In this document: in pieces, positions 28,101 to 35,557 of the stretch
Layout: every line of letters begins with the position of its first letter
How positions within the stretch are numbered: position 1 is the stretch's first letter
The notes under the pieces: model-generated
What the model was told of the DNA's origin: nothing
The model's input: the letters and a program-made list of their open reading frames with translations, nothing else
The model's database searches: none
NCBI RefSeq assembly: GCF_011007365.1
Contig: NZ_WFKM01000002.1
Coordinates: forward strand, 558,001-622,000
Direction: 5' to 3'
DNA: 64,000 nt
Origin: Sphingobacterium sp. xlx-96
GTDB taxonomy: Bacteria > Bacteroidota > Bacteroidia > Sphingobacteriales > Sphingobacteriaceae
Translations under genes and position numbers: made by a program

Positions 28101-28441
28101 ATGTTATTTCACAGACCTACTATTACGCGAACACCTACAATTGGGGGGGACCACAATACTCCAACTCCAATTACGGCCTTTACGTTAAAAAGAATAATTA
28201 CGTGAAAATGAGAGAGCTTTCTATAAGCTATAGACTTCCTTGGTCCATCGCTTCCAGATTGAAAGCGAAAAATGTTCAGTTATCCGCCTTTGGAAGAAAT
28301 CTGTTTTTCCTGTATAGATCATTAAAAGATTTAGATCCGGAACAAATGACAGGAGGTTCCCACTGGACAAATAATGTCTCAAATGCGGGTACATCACCCG
28401 CTACCAGGACTTATGGTTTAATGTTAAGAGCAAGCTTCTAA
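25127..28441 (+). CDS. SusC/RagA-family TonB-dependent outer-membrane transporter
   Basis: The 1104-residue transporter of the first ROK operon has a signal peptide (residues 1-24, ending VFAQ). A carboxypeptidase-like domain follows (about 26-100, SVTGIVSDATGPIAGVSV), then the SusC box EEVVVTAMGIKR, a plug domain (GININIRGINSITG, PLVIIDGVPM, ITILKGASAAALYGSEAMNG) and a beta-barrel. Its first 110 residues closely match those of the SusC at 35558, whereas the rest is very different. It lies between the ROK gene (5 bp) and susD (4 bp), so translation is tightly coupled. It should import oligosaccharide released by surface enzymes; the genes downstream point to fucose-containing glycans. Confidence 0.95.
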   Translation: MNKFYLKCCYLSTIMFLCVSVVFAQQSVTGIVSDATGPIAGVSVSVKGTSKSTQTNSSGAYSIQAESGQTLRFSMVGFSTQEVLVSTAKTINITMIAEDGALEEVVVTAMGIKRAPRELGYAMSTVDSKELTKTGSPNFAAALYGKAPGVRISAAPGGATSGININIRGINSITGNSQPLVIIDGVPMRQTSFNNSDYWGDQRARGNGLEDLNPEDIESITILKGASAAALYGSEAMNGVVMVTTKSNKGGEGFSVDFNATYTHDKIAYLPRFQDVRGPGYTVEYFNGGQAEDKFFYYDQSRAIDGVTRGVMGTSLNFGPKFDGQPTISWDGKVRPYVAQNSYDKLFNNPNNTILNFALGHTGKNSNIRFSLSRQDNEMTALDSYNKKNIANLNTTFKVGERLTTDLVVNYINQSTHNRPFMTDRLINNFTGMMSPFDNPEWYLDKYQTSLGYRFVTGTNQSLTPDENIVYNGFKGDVAEFMWNQKARQYDEYSNRILSSFTNTLELTKDLMLRGRFSADMTTLIIDDKQPNTIPLVFGNSGYYALTNKSANIYYLDLLARYKKKVSTNWELGAMLGYTATKDRSTAATANTDGGLSIRNWYDIASSVNLSRGSSQKSYTLRDALFGTLNLNYKDFWYTEGTLRREIISTMHPDDNVTYYPSVNSSLILSEAFELPQFFDYAKLRGAWGIVGNYPGVYASPLSYTQNTLGNQGSGSPTQYIVVPTSNFGNEQIKSEQKHEVEFGLETRMLKGRLGLDVTYYNGKIVDQILSYSLPISTGASSVLANVGTLRNKGWEFAINGTPIKKENFQWNSTLNFSFNRNSVEALPGGATELLHRDYDGSAAQLVSKVGESMGDIMVHPYVTDADGSKVVGTNGLYQLDANKWVKAGNAMPKTVGGFVNSFTYKNFTLDALIDFNLGGDVMPTGINWMISRGLLEESLNNMDAEHGGISYYLSGGKGVAHSGSTGPNGEKMFHDGMLMEGVLADGSPNTNVISQTYYYANTYNWGGPQYSNSNYGLYVKKNNYVKMRELSISYRLPWSIASRLKAKNVQLSAFGRNLFFLYRSLKDLDPEQMTGGSHWTNNVSNAGTSPATRTYGLMLRASF

Positions 28442-28445
28442 AATT

Positions 28446-30038
28446 ATGAAAATTAAAAAAAACCTCGTGGTATCAGCACTGTGCATAGCATCGCTAACCA
28501 CTATAACAACTTCTTGCAAAAAGGAAACTTTTGACAATTATTACCGTGATCCATCAAAAGTCACGGAAACTACACTGGAAAAGAATTTTACGGGTATGAT
28601 CTATACGTATCGTGAGTTTATTATTCCAACTTACCGCAATTATTTCGTGACAATGTCGCCTACCATACACCGTTATCTCCAAACCTACGGTTGGGCTAAC
28701 ACTGAAAATCAACTTACACCGGGGATGGCGGCTATTAATGACAGATGGGAAAGATATTACGCCGGACTGGCTCAATTCAGGGAAGTCGAAAATCAATATA
28801 ACATAGCCCCCGAAGCCGAAAAAACAAGCAAGAAAATCTTTTACTTGGCTGCAAAGATTTTATTCTACGACCAGACACAGCAACAGGTTGATCTTTTTGG
28901 ATCCATACCTTGGAAAGAAGCCGGGTATCTCAGCAAAAATGCTGGAGATTATACGATATCCTACCCAAAATATGATAAGGCAGAGGATATCTATACGGCA
29001 ATGTTAGATGATTTGAAAGCTATAAGTACAGAGTTGAACGGACTAACCATCCCGTCGACCGTGATAGAATCTTTCAAGACACAAGATATTATCAATGGAG
29101 GATCCTTACCCTTATGGAAACAGTATTGCAACTCATTACGGCTACGCATGTTGACCCGTGTCAGCCAAGCCTCAGCTTTCGCAACGAGATCAAGTCAAGA
29201 AATTGCCCAAATTGTATCTAACCCAACTACTTATCCACTGGTATTGACAAACGCAAACAATATCCAGATTGATATTTTCAACAACGCGACCGATATTAAT
29301 TCAAAAAGTCTTCAAGATGCTTTGGAAAGCTGGAATAACAATATTGCCAGTAAAGTAATGATCGATCATATGCTTAACAATGTAGATCCTAGGCTTCCTT
29401 ATATGTTCGAACCAGGTCTTGGAGCTAGTGGGGCCTATATCGGTTTAGATCAATCTTTACCTTCGGCTACGCAGTCAACACAAATCGCGGGAACCACAGC
29501 AAATCCGAGTAAGATTGCAATTTATAACCGATCAACCTACTCCAGAAATCAAAATTTCCCGGGTATATTAATTACAGCATCAGAAGTTCAATTTCTCTTA
29601 GCAGAATATTACAACAAAACCGGAAGTTCTGCCAACGCTAAAACCAGCTTTGAGACCGGGATAAAAGAATCAATCGATCTTCAACAACGTATTCGAGCAG
29701 TAAGCAATAACAATCTTGTGGCAGCACCAAGCGCACCAACAACAAGCGCCATAAATGACTATATCTCGAATATCGGCTGGGGTACCAATAACATCCAATT
29801 AATTGCTACACAAAAATGGTTGCACTTCAATATTATTCAGTCCGTTGAAAACTGGTCAGAGGTACGTCGTCTTAATTATCCTACGTTCGCTTTTAGGGTA
29901 GAATCTTCAGACCTACAGAAAACTGTACCGGTAAGATACAATATATCTTCTACTGAACCGACCTATAACACCGCAAACTACGAAGCGGTCAAAGCACAGG
30001 ACAACGTAAACACCAAAATCTTTTGGGACGTAAATTAA
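28446..30038 (+). CDS. SusD/RagB-family outer-membrane lipoprotein
   Basis: This 530-residue surface lipoprotein is the glycan-binding partner of the SusC encoded 4 bp upstream. The signal ends with a lipobox TTITTSC (Cys24). The protein has the SusD-like layout: an N-terminal segment starting KKETFDNYYRDPSKV, helices around YAGLAQFREVENQYN and KIFYLAAKILFYDQTQQQVDLFGSIPW, and a C-terminal SEVQFLLAEYYNKTG with a final ENWSEVRRLNYPTF. The LFGSIPW and FLLAEYY features point to the SusD-like subgroup seen with TonB transporters of varied substrates. A terminator-like hairpin follows before the fucosidase gene. Confidence 0.9.
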   Translation: MKIKKNLVVSALCIASLTTITTSCKKETFDNYYRDPSKVTETTLEKNFTGMIYTYREFIIPTYRNYFVTMSPTIHRYLQTYGWANTENQLTPGMAAINDRWERYYAGLAQFREVENQYNIAPEAEKTSKKIFYLAAKILFYDQTQQQVDLFGSIPWKEAGYLSKNAGDYTISYPKYDKAEDIYTAMLDDLKAISTELNGLTIPSTVIESFKTQDIINGGSLPLWKQYCNSLRLRMLTRVSQASAFATRSSQEIAQIVSNPTTYPLVLTNANNIQIDIFNNATDINSKSLQDALESWNNNIASKVMIDHMLNNVDPRLPYMFEPGLGASGAYIGLDQSLPSATQSTQIAGTTANPSKIAIYNRSTYSRNQNFPGILITASEVQFLLAEYYNKTGSSANAKTSFETGIKESIDLQQRIRAVSNNNLVAAPSAPTTSAINDYISNIGWGTNNIQLIATQKWLHFNIIQSVENWSEVRRLNYPTFAFRVESSDLQKTVPVRYNISSTEPTYNTANYEAVKAQDNVNTKIFWDVN

Positions 30039-30057
30039 TTCTTTTTTCACTAACTTT

Positions 30058-30093
30058 AGGGAAAGTCACTTTTTGGTGGCTTTCCTATTTTTT
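30058..30093 (+). terminator. Terminator-like hairpin between susD and the GH29 gene
   Basis: An 11-bp stem (30059-30069 with 30076-30086, two G-T pairs) with a 6-nt loop is followed by T-rich sequence. In the operon it may allow partial read-through, giving more SusCD than enzyme. Confidence 0.6.
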
Positions 30094-30114
30094 AGCTATT
30101 TTACTAATTATAAC

Positions 30115-31545
30115 ATGAAAAAAACCGTATTAAGCCTTTTTTTAACAGGTGTATTTTTATCGACCTTTGGGCAGGCCCACAACGTATCTGCGGGTTATCA
30201 AAAACCTACAGACCCATTAGTGCTCCAAAATCTAGAACAATGGCAAGACCTCAAATTTGGTCTTTTTATGCATTGGGGTACCTACAGCCAGTGGGGCATA
30301 GTCGAAAGCTGGAGTATATGTCCTGAAGATGAACCCTGGACACAGCGAAAACCAGAGCATGGCGCCAGTTATTTTGAGTATGTCCAAAACTACGAGAATC
30401 TGCAAAAAACATTTAACCCAACTCAATTCGACCCTCAAAAATGGGCTGATGCAGCCAAAGCAGCCGGGATGAAATATGTCGTATTCACGACCAAACACCA
30501 TGATGGCTTCTCCATGTTCGACACCAAAGAAACAGATTACAAAATCACATCGCCCAACACACCTTTCTCCAAAAATCCAAGAGCCAATATCACCAAAGAG
30601 ATTTTCACCACCTTCCGTAAAGATGGCTTCAAAATAGGCGCCTATTTCTCTAAACCAGATTGGCACTCCGATTACTACTGGTGGCCTTACTTTCCTCCTT
30701 TAGACAGAAATGTAAATTACAATCCGAAAAAATACCCCGAACGCTGGCAGAAATTTAAGGATTTCACCTTTAATCAAATTAATGAACTGACATCGGAATA
30801 TGGAAAGGTCGATATTCTTTGGTTAGACGGAGGTCAAGTACGTCCTTTAGAAACAGTAGATAATACAGTAGACTGGCAAAAGGCCATCCGATTAGATCAA
30901 AACATTGACATGGACCGAATCGGTAATATGGCGCGTAAAAATCAACCCGGAATCATTGTCGTAGACCGTACAGTACCTGGTAAATGGGAAAACTATGTCA
31001 CCCCAGAACAAGCAGTTCCAGACCATACATTGGATATACCTTGGGAAAGCTGCATCACTATGGGGAACTCCTTCAGTTATGTTCCCAATGATAATTATAA
31101 ACCTGCAAAAAAAATTATCGAAACGTTGGTCAAGATTATTTCACGTGGAGGCAACTATCTGTTGAATATAGCTCCCGGGCCAAACGGTGATTTCGATCAA
31201 GTTGCATACGACAGGTTAAAAGAAATCGCTTCATGGATGGATGTTAATCAAAATGCCGTGTTTGGTAGTCGAGCCGTTGCCCCTTATCATGTAGACGACT
31301 ATTACTACACCAGAAGTAAAGACAACAAGACGATTCACGTATTCCATATAGATGAAAAATCAAATCAATACCACAAACCCGATGGTTTTGGATTTGACCT
31401 TCCTGCCGGATTTAAGGTAAAATCGATAGAAGTACTGGGAAGCAAAGAAAAAGTAAAATGGACCCTCAAAAACAACAAAATAAAAACACAGCCTATCCGA
31501 TACAACCCTTCATACGCAACAGTTTTACGTATCGTAGCCCAATAG
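30115..31545 (+). CDS. Alpha-L-fucosidase, glycoside hydrolase family 29
   Basis: GH29 enzymes remove alpha-linked L-fucose from glycans with retention of configuration. The 476-residue protein has a Sec signal (about 1-20, ending FLSTFGQA). Catalytic-domain motifs are FGLFMHWGTYSQWG, AAGMKYVVFTTKHHDGFSMFDT, IGAYFSKPDWHS and VDILWLDGGQ, where the Asp after WL fits the usual nucleophile. GGNYLLNIAPGPNGDF ends the core. I chose the ATG at 30115 that starts the signal peptide; an in-frame start at 30073 is less likely. It lies between susD and the GH3 gene in the first ROK operon. Exact linkage preference cannot be read. Confidence 0.92.
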   Translation: MKKTVLSLFLTGVFLSTFGQAHNVSAGYQKPTDPLVLQNLEQWQDLKFGLFMHWGTYSQWGIVESWSICPEDEPWTQRKPEHGASYFEYVQNYENLQKTFNPTQFDPQKWADAAKAAGMKYVVFTTKHHDGFSMFDTKETDYKITSPNTPFSKNPRANITKEIFTTFRKDGFKIGAYFSKPDWHSDYYWWPYFPPLDRNVNYNPKKYPERWQKFKDFTFNQINELTSEYGKVDILWLDGGQVRPLETVDNTVDWQKAIRLDQNIDMDRIGNMARKNQPGIIVVDRTVPGKWENYVTPEQAVPDHTLDIPWESCITMGNSFSYVPNDNYKPAKKIIETLVKIISRGGNYLLNIAPGPNGDFDQVAYDRLKEIASWMDVNQNAVFGSRAVAPYHVDDYYYTRSKDNKTIHVFHIDEKSNQYHKPDGFGFDLPAGFKVKSIEVLGSKEKVKWTLKNNKIKTQPIRYNPSYATVLRIVAQ

Positions 31546-31576
31546 CAAAAATTAAATCGAACAACCTGTGCTTTTT

Positions 31577-34231
31577 ATGAGACTAAAAACATTTCTTCCA
31601 ATAATGCTTTTTTGCCAGACAACTCTAGCACAACAGCCGTTATACAAGGATGCCAAACAGCCTATAGAAAAACGTGTACAGGACTTGCTTGAACGTATGA
31701 CTCCTGAAGAAAAATTTTGGCAATGTTTTATGATTCCCGGTGACTTGGACCATGTGACAAAGGATCAATACAAGCATGGCATTTTTGGACTTCAGGTCAG
31801 TGCCGGATCACTAGGCGGAGGAGCCTCTGGGCAACTCTTAAAATATAATGCCAGTGAAGATGCCGAAAAACTAACACGTAAAATAAATGCCATCCAAAAA
31901 TACTTTGTCGAAGAATCCAGATTAGGGATTCCCATTATTCCGTTCGACGAAGCCCTGCATGGCTTGGTTAGAGAAGGGGCTACTGTGTTTCCCCAAGCTA
32001 TAGGCTTAGCAGCGACATTTGATACTGTTGTTATGCATCAGGTAGCATCGGCAATTGCGCAGGAGTCCCGTCTTCGTGGTATCCGGCAAATACTAACACC
32101 TGTAGTCAATTTAGCAAATGACGTACGTTGGGGAAGGACTGAAGAGACTTATGGAGAAGATCCTTATCTTTCCTCCCTAATGGGACTAGCTTTCGTTTCA
32201 GCATTCGAAAAGCTCGGTATTGTGACTACACCAAAACATTTCTTAGCCAATGTGGGCGAAGGAGGACGGGATTCCTACCCCATCCATTGGAGTAAACGTT
32301 ATTTAGAAGAAACACATCTGCGTCCGTTCAAAACAGCTTTTTCACAAGGCGGAAGCCGCTCGGTCATGACATCATACAACCTGATTGATGGGCGTCCCGC
32401 TACGGCAAACCAATGGCTACTTACCGAAAAGCTTAAAAAAGAATGGCAATTCAAAGGCTTTATTATCTCTGATGCAAGTTCCGTCGGAGGACCTACGGTA
32501 TTACATCGTACCGCCTCGGACTATGCCGATGCCTCTGCCCAAGCAATCAACGCCGGATTAGATGTTATTTTTCAAACAGAATATGACCATTATAAACTAT
32601 TCAGCCCCCCCTTCTATGATGGACGGATTAGTCAACAAAGAATCGACGATGCTGTAAGTCGGGTATTACGTATAAAGTTTGAGTTGGGTCTATTTGAAAA
32701 CCCCTATGTCAGTCAAGCGCAAACTCATCAACTAATACACAAAATCCAGCATAAACCCATTGCTCAGAAAGCAGCGGAAGAATCTTTCGTGTTGTTACAG
32801 AACAAAAACCATACGCTTCCAATATCCCATCAATATAAAAAAATACTGGTGGTCGGCACCGAAGCCACGGAAGCCCGATTGGGCGGTTACTCCGGTCCAG
32901 GGAACAAAAAGACAAGTATTCTTGAAGGGTTAAATCACTATGTCAAAGACAAAAATATTGAAATTATCTATTCCAAAGGAATAAGCAGGAACACCAAACC
33001 CTTGGATATTGTACCGTCAGAATTTTTAACCTTTGATGGTAAACGTGGATTACACGCTACATATTTTACCAACAGCAACCTAAAGGGGCAAAGCGCTTTC
33101 ACAAGACAGGATCCACAGATTGATTTTAGCTGGACCCTAGGATCCCCAAACAACAACAAGTTGGAGTCCGATCAATATAGCGTGCGTTGGTCCGGACAGA
33201 TCAAAGGTCCCGCATCAGGCAAATATCAGATTGGTTTGAAAGGAAACGATGGCTTTAGACTTTTCCTCAACAACAGGTTAGTTATTGACAACTGGGAAAA
33301 AACAAGTTTCTCAACAATACTTACAGAGATTATATTTGAAAAAGATAAATTGTATCCTATTGTTGTAGAATTTAACGAACAACGCGGTAATGCGCACATC
33401 GAACTCGTATGGAACTATGGTATACCAAACTACGAAAAAGACTTTCAAGATGCACTTGAATTGGCAAAACAAACAGATTATATTATTGTTACAGCCGGCA
33501 TACATGAAGGAGAGTTTCAAGACAGAGCATTCTTAAATTTAGAAGGAAATCAAGAAGCTTTTATACACGCTCTCGAAGAGTTAAACAAACCCGTAACGAC
33601 TTTACTCGTCGGCGGATCTGCAATCAAAACAACAGACTGGAAAGATAAAGTCGGTGCCATTTTAAACATCTGGTATCCAGGAGAAGAAGGAGGCCATGCA
33701 GTAGCTAGAACCCTATTTGGAGAGGTGAACCCCTCTGGAAAGCTTCCCATTACTTACCCTATTGAAGAGGGACAGCTTCCGCTTACTTACAATCATTACC
33801 CGACAGGAAGAGGAGATGACTACCACCACTTAAGTGGAGAGCCGCTGTACCCTTTTGGGTTTGGCTTGAGTTACACCAATTTTGAGCTCACGGATATCAA
33901 TGTTCCGAAAAATACCTATCAAAGAAATGACACCATATCACTTCGTGTAAAAGTTGCTAATACTGGAACTAGAGATGGAAGCGAAGTCGTTCAACTTTAT
34001 ACCCGGGATTTATTATCAAACCAAGCTCGTCCAGTTATTGAACTAAAAAAATTTCAGAAAGTATATTTAAAAGCAGGAGAAGAAAAAATTATTGTTTTTG
34101 ACTTACCGGTAAGTGAACTTGCATTTCTTAATGAAAAAATGATGTGGGAAGTTGAACCAGGAGATTTTCGAATTATGGTTGGGAACTCCTCAAAAAACCT
34201 ACCTCTGAAAACTACGGTCACCGTCAAATAG
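31577..34231 (+). CDS. Glycoside hydrolase family 3 enzyme with PA14 insertion
   Basis: GH3 enzymes are retaining exo-glycosidases, often beta-glucosidases or beta-xylosidases. The 884-residue protein has a Sec signal (about 1-21, ending TLAQ). The (beta/alpha)8 domain includes GRTEETYGEDPYL, TPKHFLAN and the nucleophile segment GFIISDASSVGG (Asp299). A PA14 domain is inserted near residues 485-620 (ATYFTNSNLKGQ, GLKGNDGFRLFLNNRLVIDNW). The alpha/beta sandwich and a C-terminal fibronectin-III-like domain (GTRDGSEVVQLYTRD) follow. The nucleophile context SDASS differs from the more usual SDW. I preferred the ATG at 31577 over an in-frame GTG at 31568. It is the last gene of the operon; the substrate is uncertain. 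Confidence 0.9.
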   Translation: MRLKTFLPIMLFCQTTLAQQPLYKDAKQPIEKRVQDLLERMTPEEKFWQCFMIPGDLDHVTKDQYKHGIFGLQVSAGSLGGGASGQLLKYNASEDAEKLTRKINAIQKYFVEESRLGIPIIPFDEALHGLVREGATVFPQAIGLAATFDTVVMHQVASAIAQESRLRGIRQILTPVVNLANDVRWGRTEETYGEDPYLSSLMGLAFVSAFEKLGIVTTPKHFLANVGEGGRDSYPIHWSKRYLEETHLRPFKTAFSQGGSRSVMTSYNLIDGRPATANQWLLTEKLKKEWQFKGFIISDASSVGGPTVLHRTASDYADASAQAINAGLDVIFQTEYDHYKLFSPPFYDGRISQQRIDDAVSRVLRIKFELGLFENPYVSQAQTHQLIHKIQHKPIAQKAAEESFVLLQNKNHTLPISHQYKKILVVGTEATEARLGGYSGPGNKKTSILEGLNHYVKDKNIEIIYSKGISRNTKPLDIVPSEFLTFDGKRGLHATYFTNSNLKGQSAFTRQDPQIDFSWTLGSPNNNKLESDQYSVRWSGQIKGPASGKYQIGLKGNDGFRLFLNNRLVIDNWEKTSFSTILTEIIFEKDKLYPIVVEFNEQRGNAHIELVWNYGIPNYEKDFQDALELAKQTDYIIVTAGIHEGEFQDRAFLNLEGNQEAFIHALEELNKPVTTLLVGGSAIKTTDWKDKVGAILNIWYPGEEGGHAVARTLFGEVNPSGKLPITYPIEEGQLPLTYNHYPTGRGDDYHHLSGEPLYPFGFGLSYTNFELTDINVPKNTYQRNDTISLRVKVANTGTRDGSEVVQLYTRDLLSNQARPVIELKKFQKVYLKAGEEKIIVFDLPVSELAFLNEKMMWEVEPGDFRIMVGNSSKNLPLKTTVTVK

Positions 34232-34250
34232 CAAAGACATAAACTAACTG

Positions 34251-34313
34251 ATAGCATGTAAAGTGCGCAATCTTTTTAAAATTTTTAAAAAGATTGCGCA
34301 CTTTACATGCTAT
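34251..34313. repeat. 63-bp perfect palindrome
   Basis: The 31-bp arms 34251-34281 and 34283-34313 are exact inverted repeats around one base (34282). The inner part is the palindromic operator shared with the first ROK gene (34268-34298); the outer part adds ATAGCATGTAAAGTGCG on each side. It lies 20 bp after the GH3 stop and just before the ROK promoter, so it could act both as operator and as a hairpin ending the upstream operon. Confidence 0.9.
34268..34298. promoter_or_regulatory. Palindromic operator upstream of the second ROK regulator
   Basis: The site starts CAATCTTTTTAAAA and ends TTAAAAAGATTGCG. Its first 29 bases form a perfect palindrome centred on 34282. It agrees at 26 of 31 positions with the site at 23842-23872. 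It ends 22 bp before TACATTTG, exactly as in the first operon. Confidence 0.7.
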
Positions 34314-34319
34314 TTTATT

Positions 34320-34327
34320 TACATTTG
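34320..34327 (+). promoter_or_regulatory. TAnnTTTG promoter element of the second ROK-susCD operon
   Basis: TACATTTG is an exact consensus match, 28 bp upstream of the TTG start codon. The upstream TTG falls in the right arm of the operator palindrome (34294-34296), 23 bp away. Confidence 0.65.
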
Positions 34328-34355
34328 TTAAATTCTAAATTTCAGAACAAAAATT

Positions 34356-35546
34356 TTGGACCGTCTTAAGCAGCAAATTATAAGGGAGTTGTATTTCTCA
34401 AAAACTCTATCGATTGCGGATATCAGTAATACGATAAAAAAAAGTGTGCCTTTGGTAACCAAAAGCATACAAACATTACTTTTATCAAAAATAATTACGT
34501 CCGAGGGCTTAGGAAAATCCACCGGAGGTAGAAGAGCTATACAATATTCGCTAAATATTCAAAAACTACCAAATATTCTTGTCGTTGCAATAGACCAATA
34601 TAATACAACCATTGCATTGGTGGATCTTTCCAATAAAGAGTTGAAAAAAGCCCAGAACAAACCTATTCGATTGGCTTTCGAGACCAATGCTAAGGATATC
34701 TTGCTGACGCTGATCGATGAGTATTTAATCGATCAATCCCTAGATAAAATACTAGCAGTAGCAGTAAGTATGCCCGGCTTTGTCGACTCCGAAAAAGGGG
34801 TCAACACGTCCTACTCCGAACAACACCCACTCCACCATATAAAAACCACAATTCAAAATCATTTAAATGTACCCACTTTCATTGAAAATGATTCAACAGC
34901 AATAGCGATCGCTGAGCATAAATTTGGTAAAGCAAAGGGATTAAACAACGTTTTGGTCATAAATCTGAATTGGGGCGTCGGATTGGGTATGATACTGGAA
35001 GGTAAATTATTCAAAGGCCATAGTGGTTACGCAGGGGAATTTAGCCATATCCCGCTATCTGACCAAAACAAGTTGTGTTCCTGTGGCAAAAGAGGTTGTT
35101 TAGAGGTAGAGGCATCTCTTATTTCTGCTCTTGGTTATGCTAGTGAAAAGATTGAAAACGGACAAATCTCTCAACTCACAGCCAATTATGGTCAACTGGG
35201 TACAATTACGATAGATCAATTAATAGCAGCCGCCCTTAACGGGGATCAAGTGGCTATTGAGTCCTTTGCAAGGATAGGCTATATGCTGGGCAAAGGTATT
35301 GCGACGTTAATACATATCATTAATCCTGAAAAAGTAATCATCAGCGGCAAAGGAGCAGAAATCGGACAGATCCTTTTACCACAGATACAGGCTTCAATGC
35401 TAGAGTTCAGTATTCAGCGTCTTTCAAAAGACACCATTATAGAAATATCAGGATTGCACAACGCACAAATAACTGGAACAGTGGCCATAGCTGTTTCTTC
35501 ATCAAACTGGGAAGTACTAAACAAAAAACAAAAGCAAACAAACTAA
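34356..35546 (+). CDS. ROK-family transcriptional regulator, paralogue of the one at 23934
   Basis: This 396-residue regulator matches its paralogue over its full length, with long identical blocks (STGGRRAIQYSLN, IENDSTAIAIAEH, VLINLNWGVGLGMILE with one substitution, CSCGKRGCLEVEASLI, GYMLGKGIATLIHIINPEK). The winged helix-turn-helix (SIADISNTIKKSVPLVTKSI), zinc motif and GEFSH ligand segment are kept, and the kinase phosphate loop is again degenerate. It starts with TTG, a rare codon; alignment with the paralogue supports that start. susC follows 11 bp after its stop. The shared operator suggests the two regulators could cross-regulate each other's operons (inference). Confidence 0.92.
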   Translation: MDRLKQQIIRELYFSKTLSIADISNTIKKSVPLVTKSIQTLLLSKIITSEGLGKSTGGRRAIQYSLNIQKLPNILVVAIDQYNTTIALVDLSNKELKKAQNKPIRLAFETNAKDILLTLIDEYLIDQSLDKILAVAVSMPGFVDSEKGVNTSYSEQHPLHHIKTTIQNHLNVPTFIENDSTAIAIAEHKFGKAKGLNNVLVINLNWGVGLGMILEGKLFKGHSGYAGEFSHIPLSDQNKLCSCGKRGCLEVEASLISALGYASEKIENGQISQLTANYGQLGTITIDQLIAAALNGDQVAIESFARIGYMLGKGIATLIHIINPEKVIISGKGAEIGQILLPQIQASMLEFSIQRLSKDTIIEISGLHNAQITGTVAIAVSSSNWEVLNKKQKQTN

Positions 35547-35557
35547 AACTAAATTTT

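Noticed and set aside
30073-30114. Upstream start for the first GH29 gene
   Set aside because: It lies in the terminator-like hairpin and would mask the signal peptide that begins at 30115.
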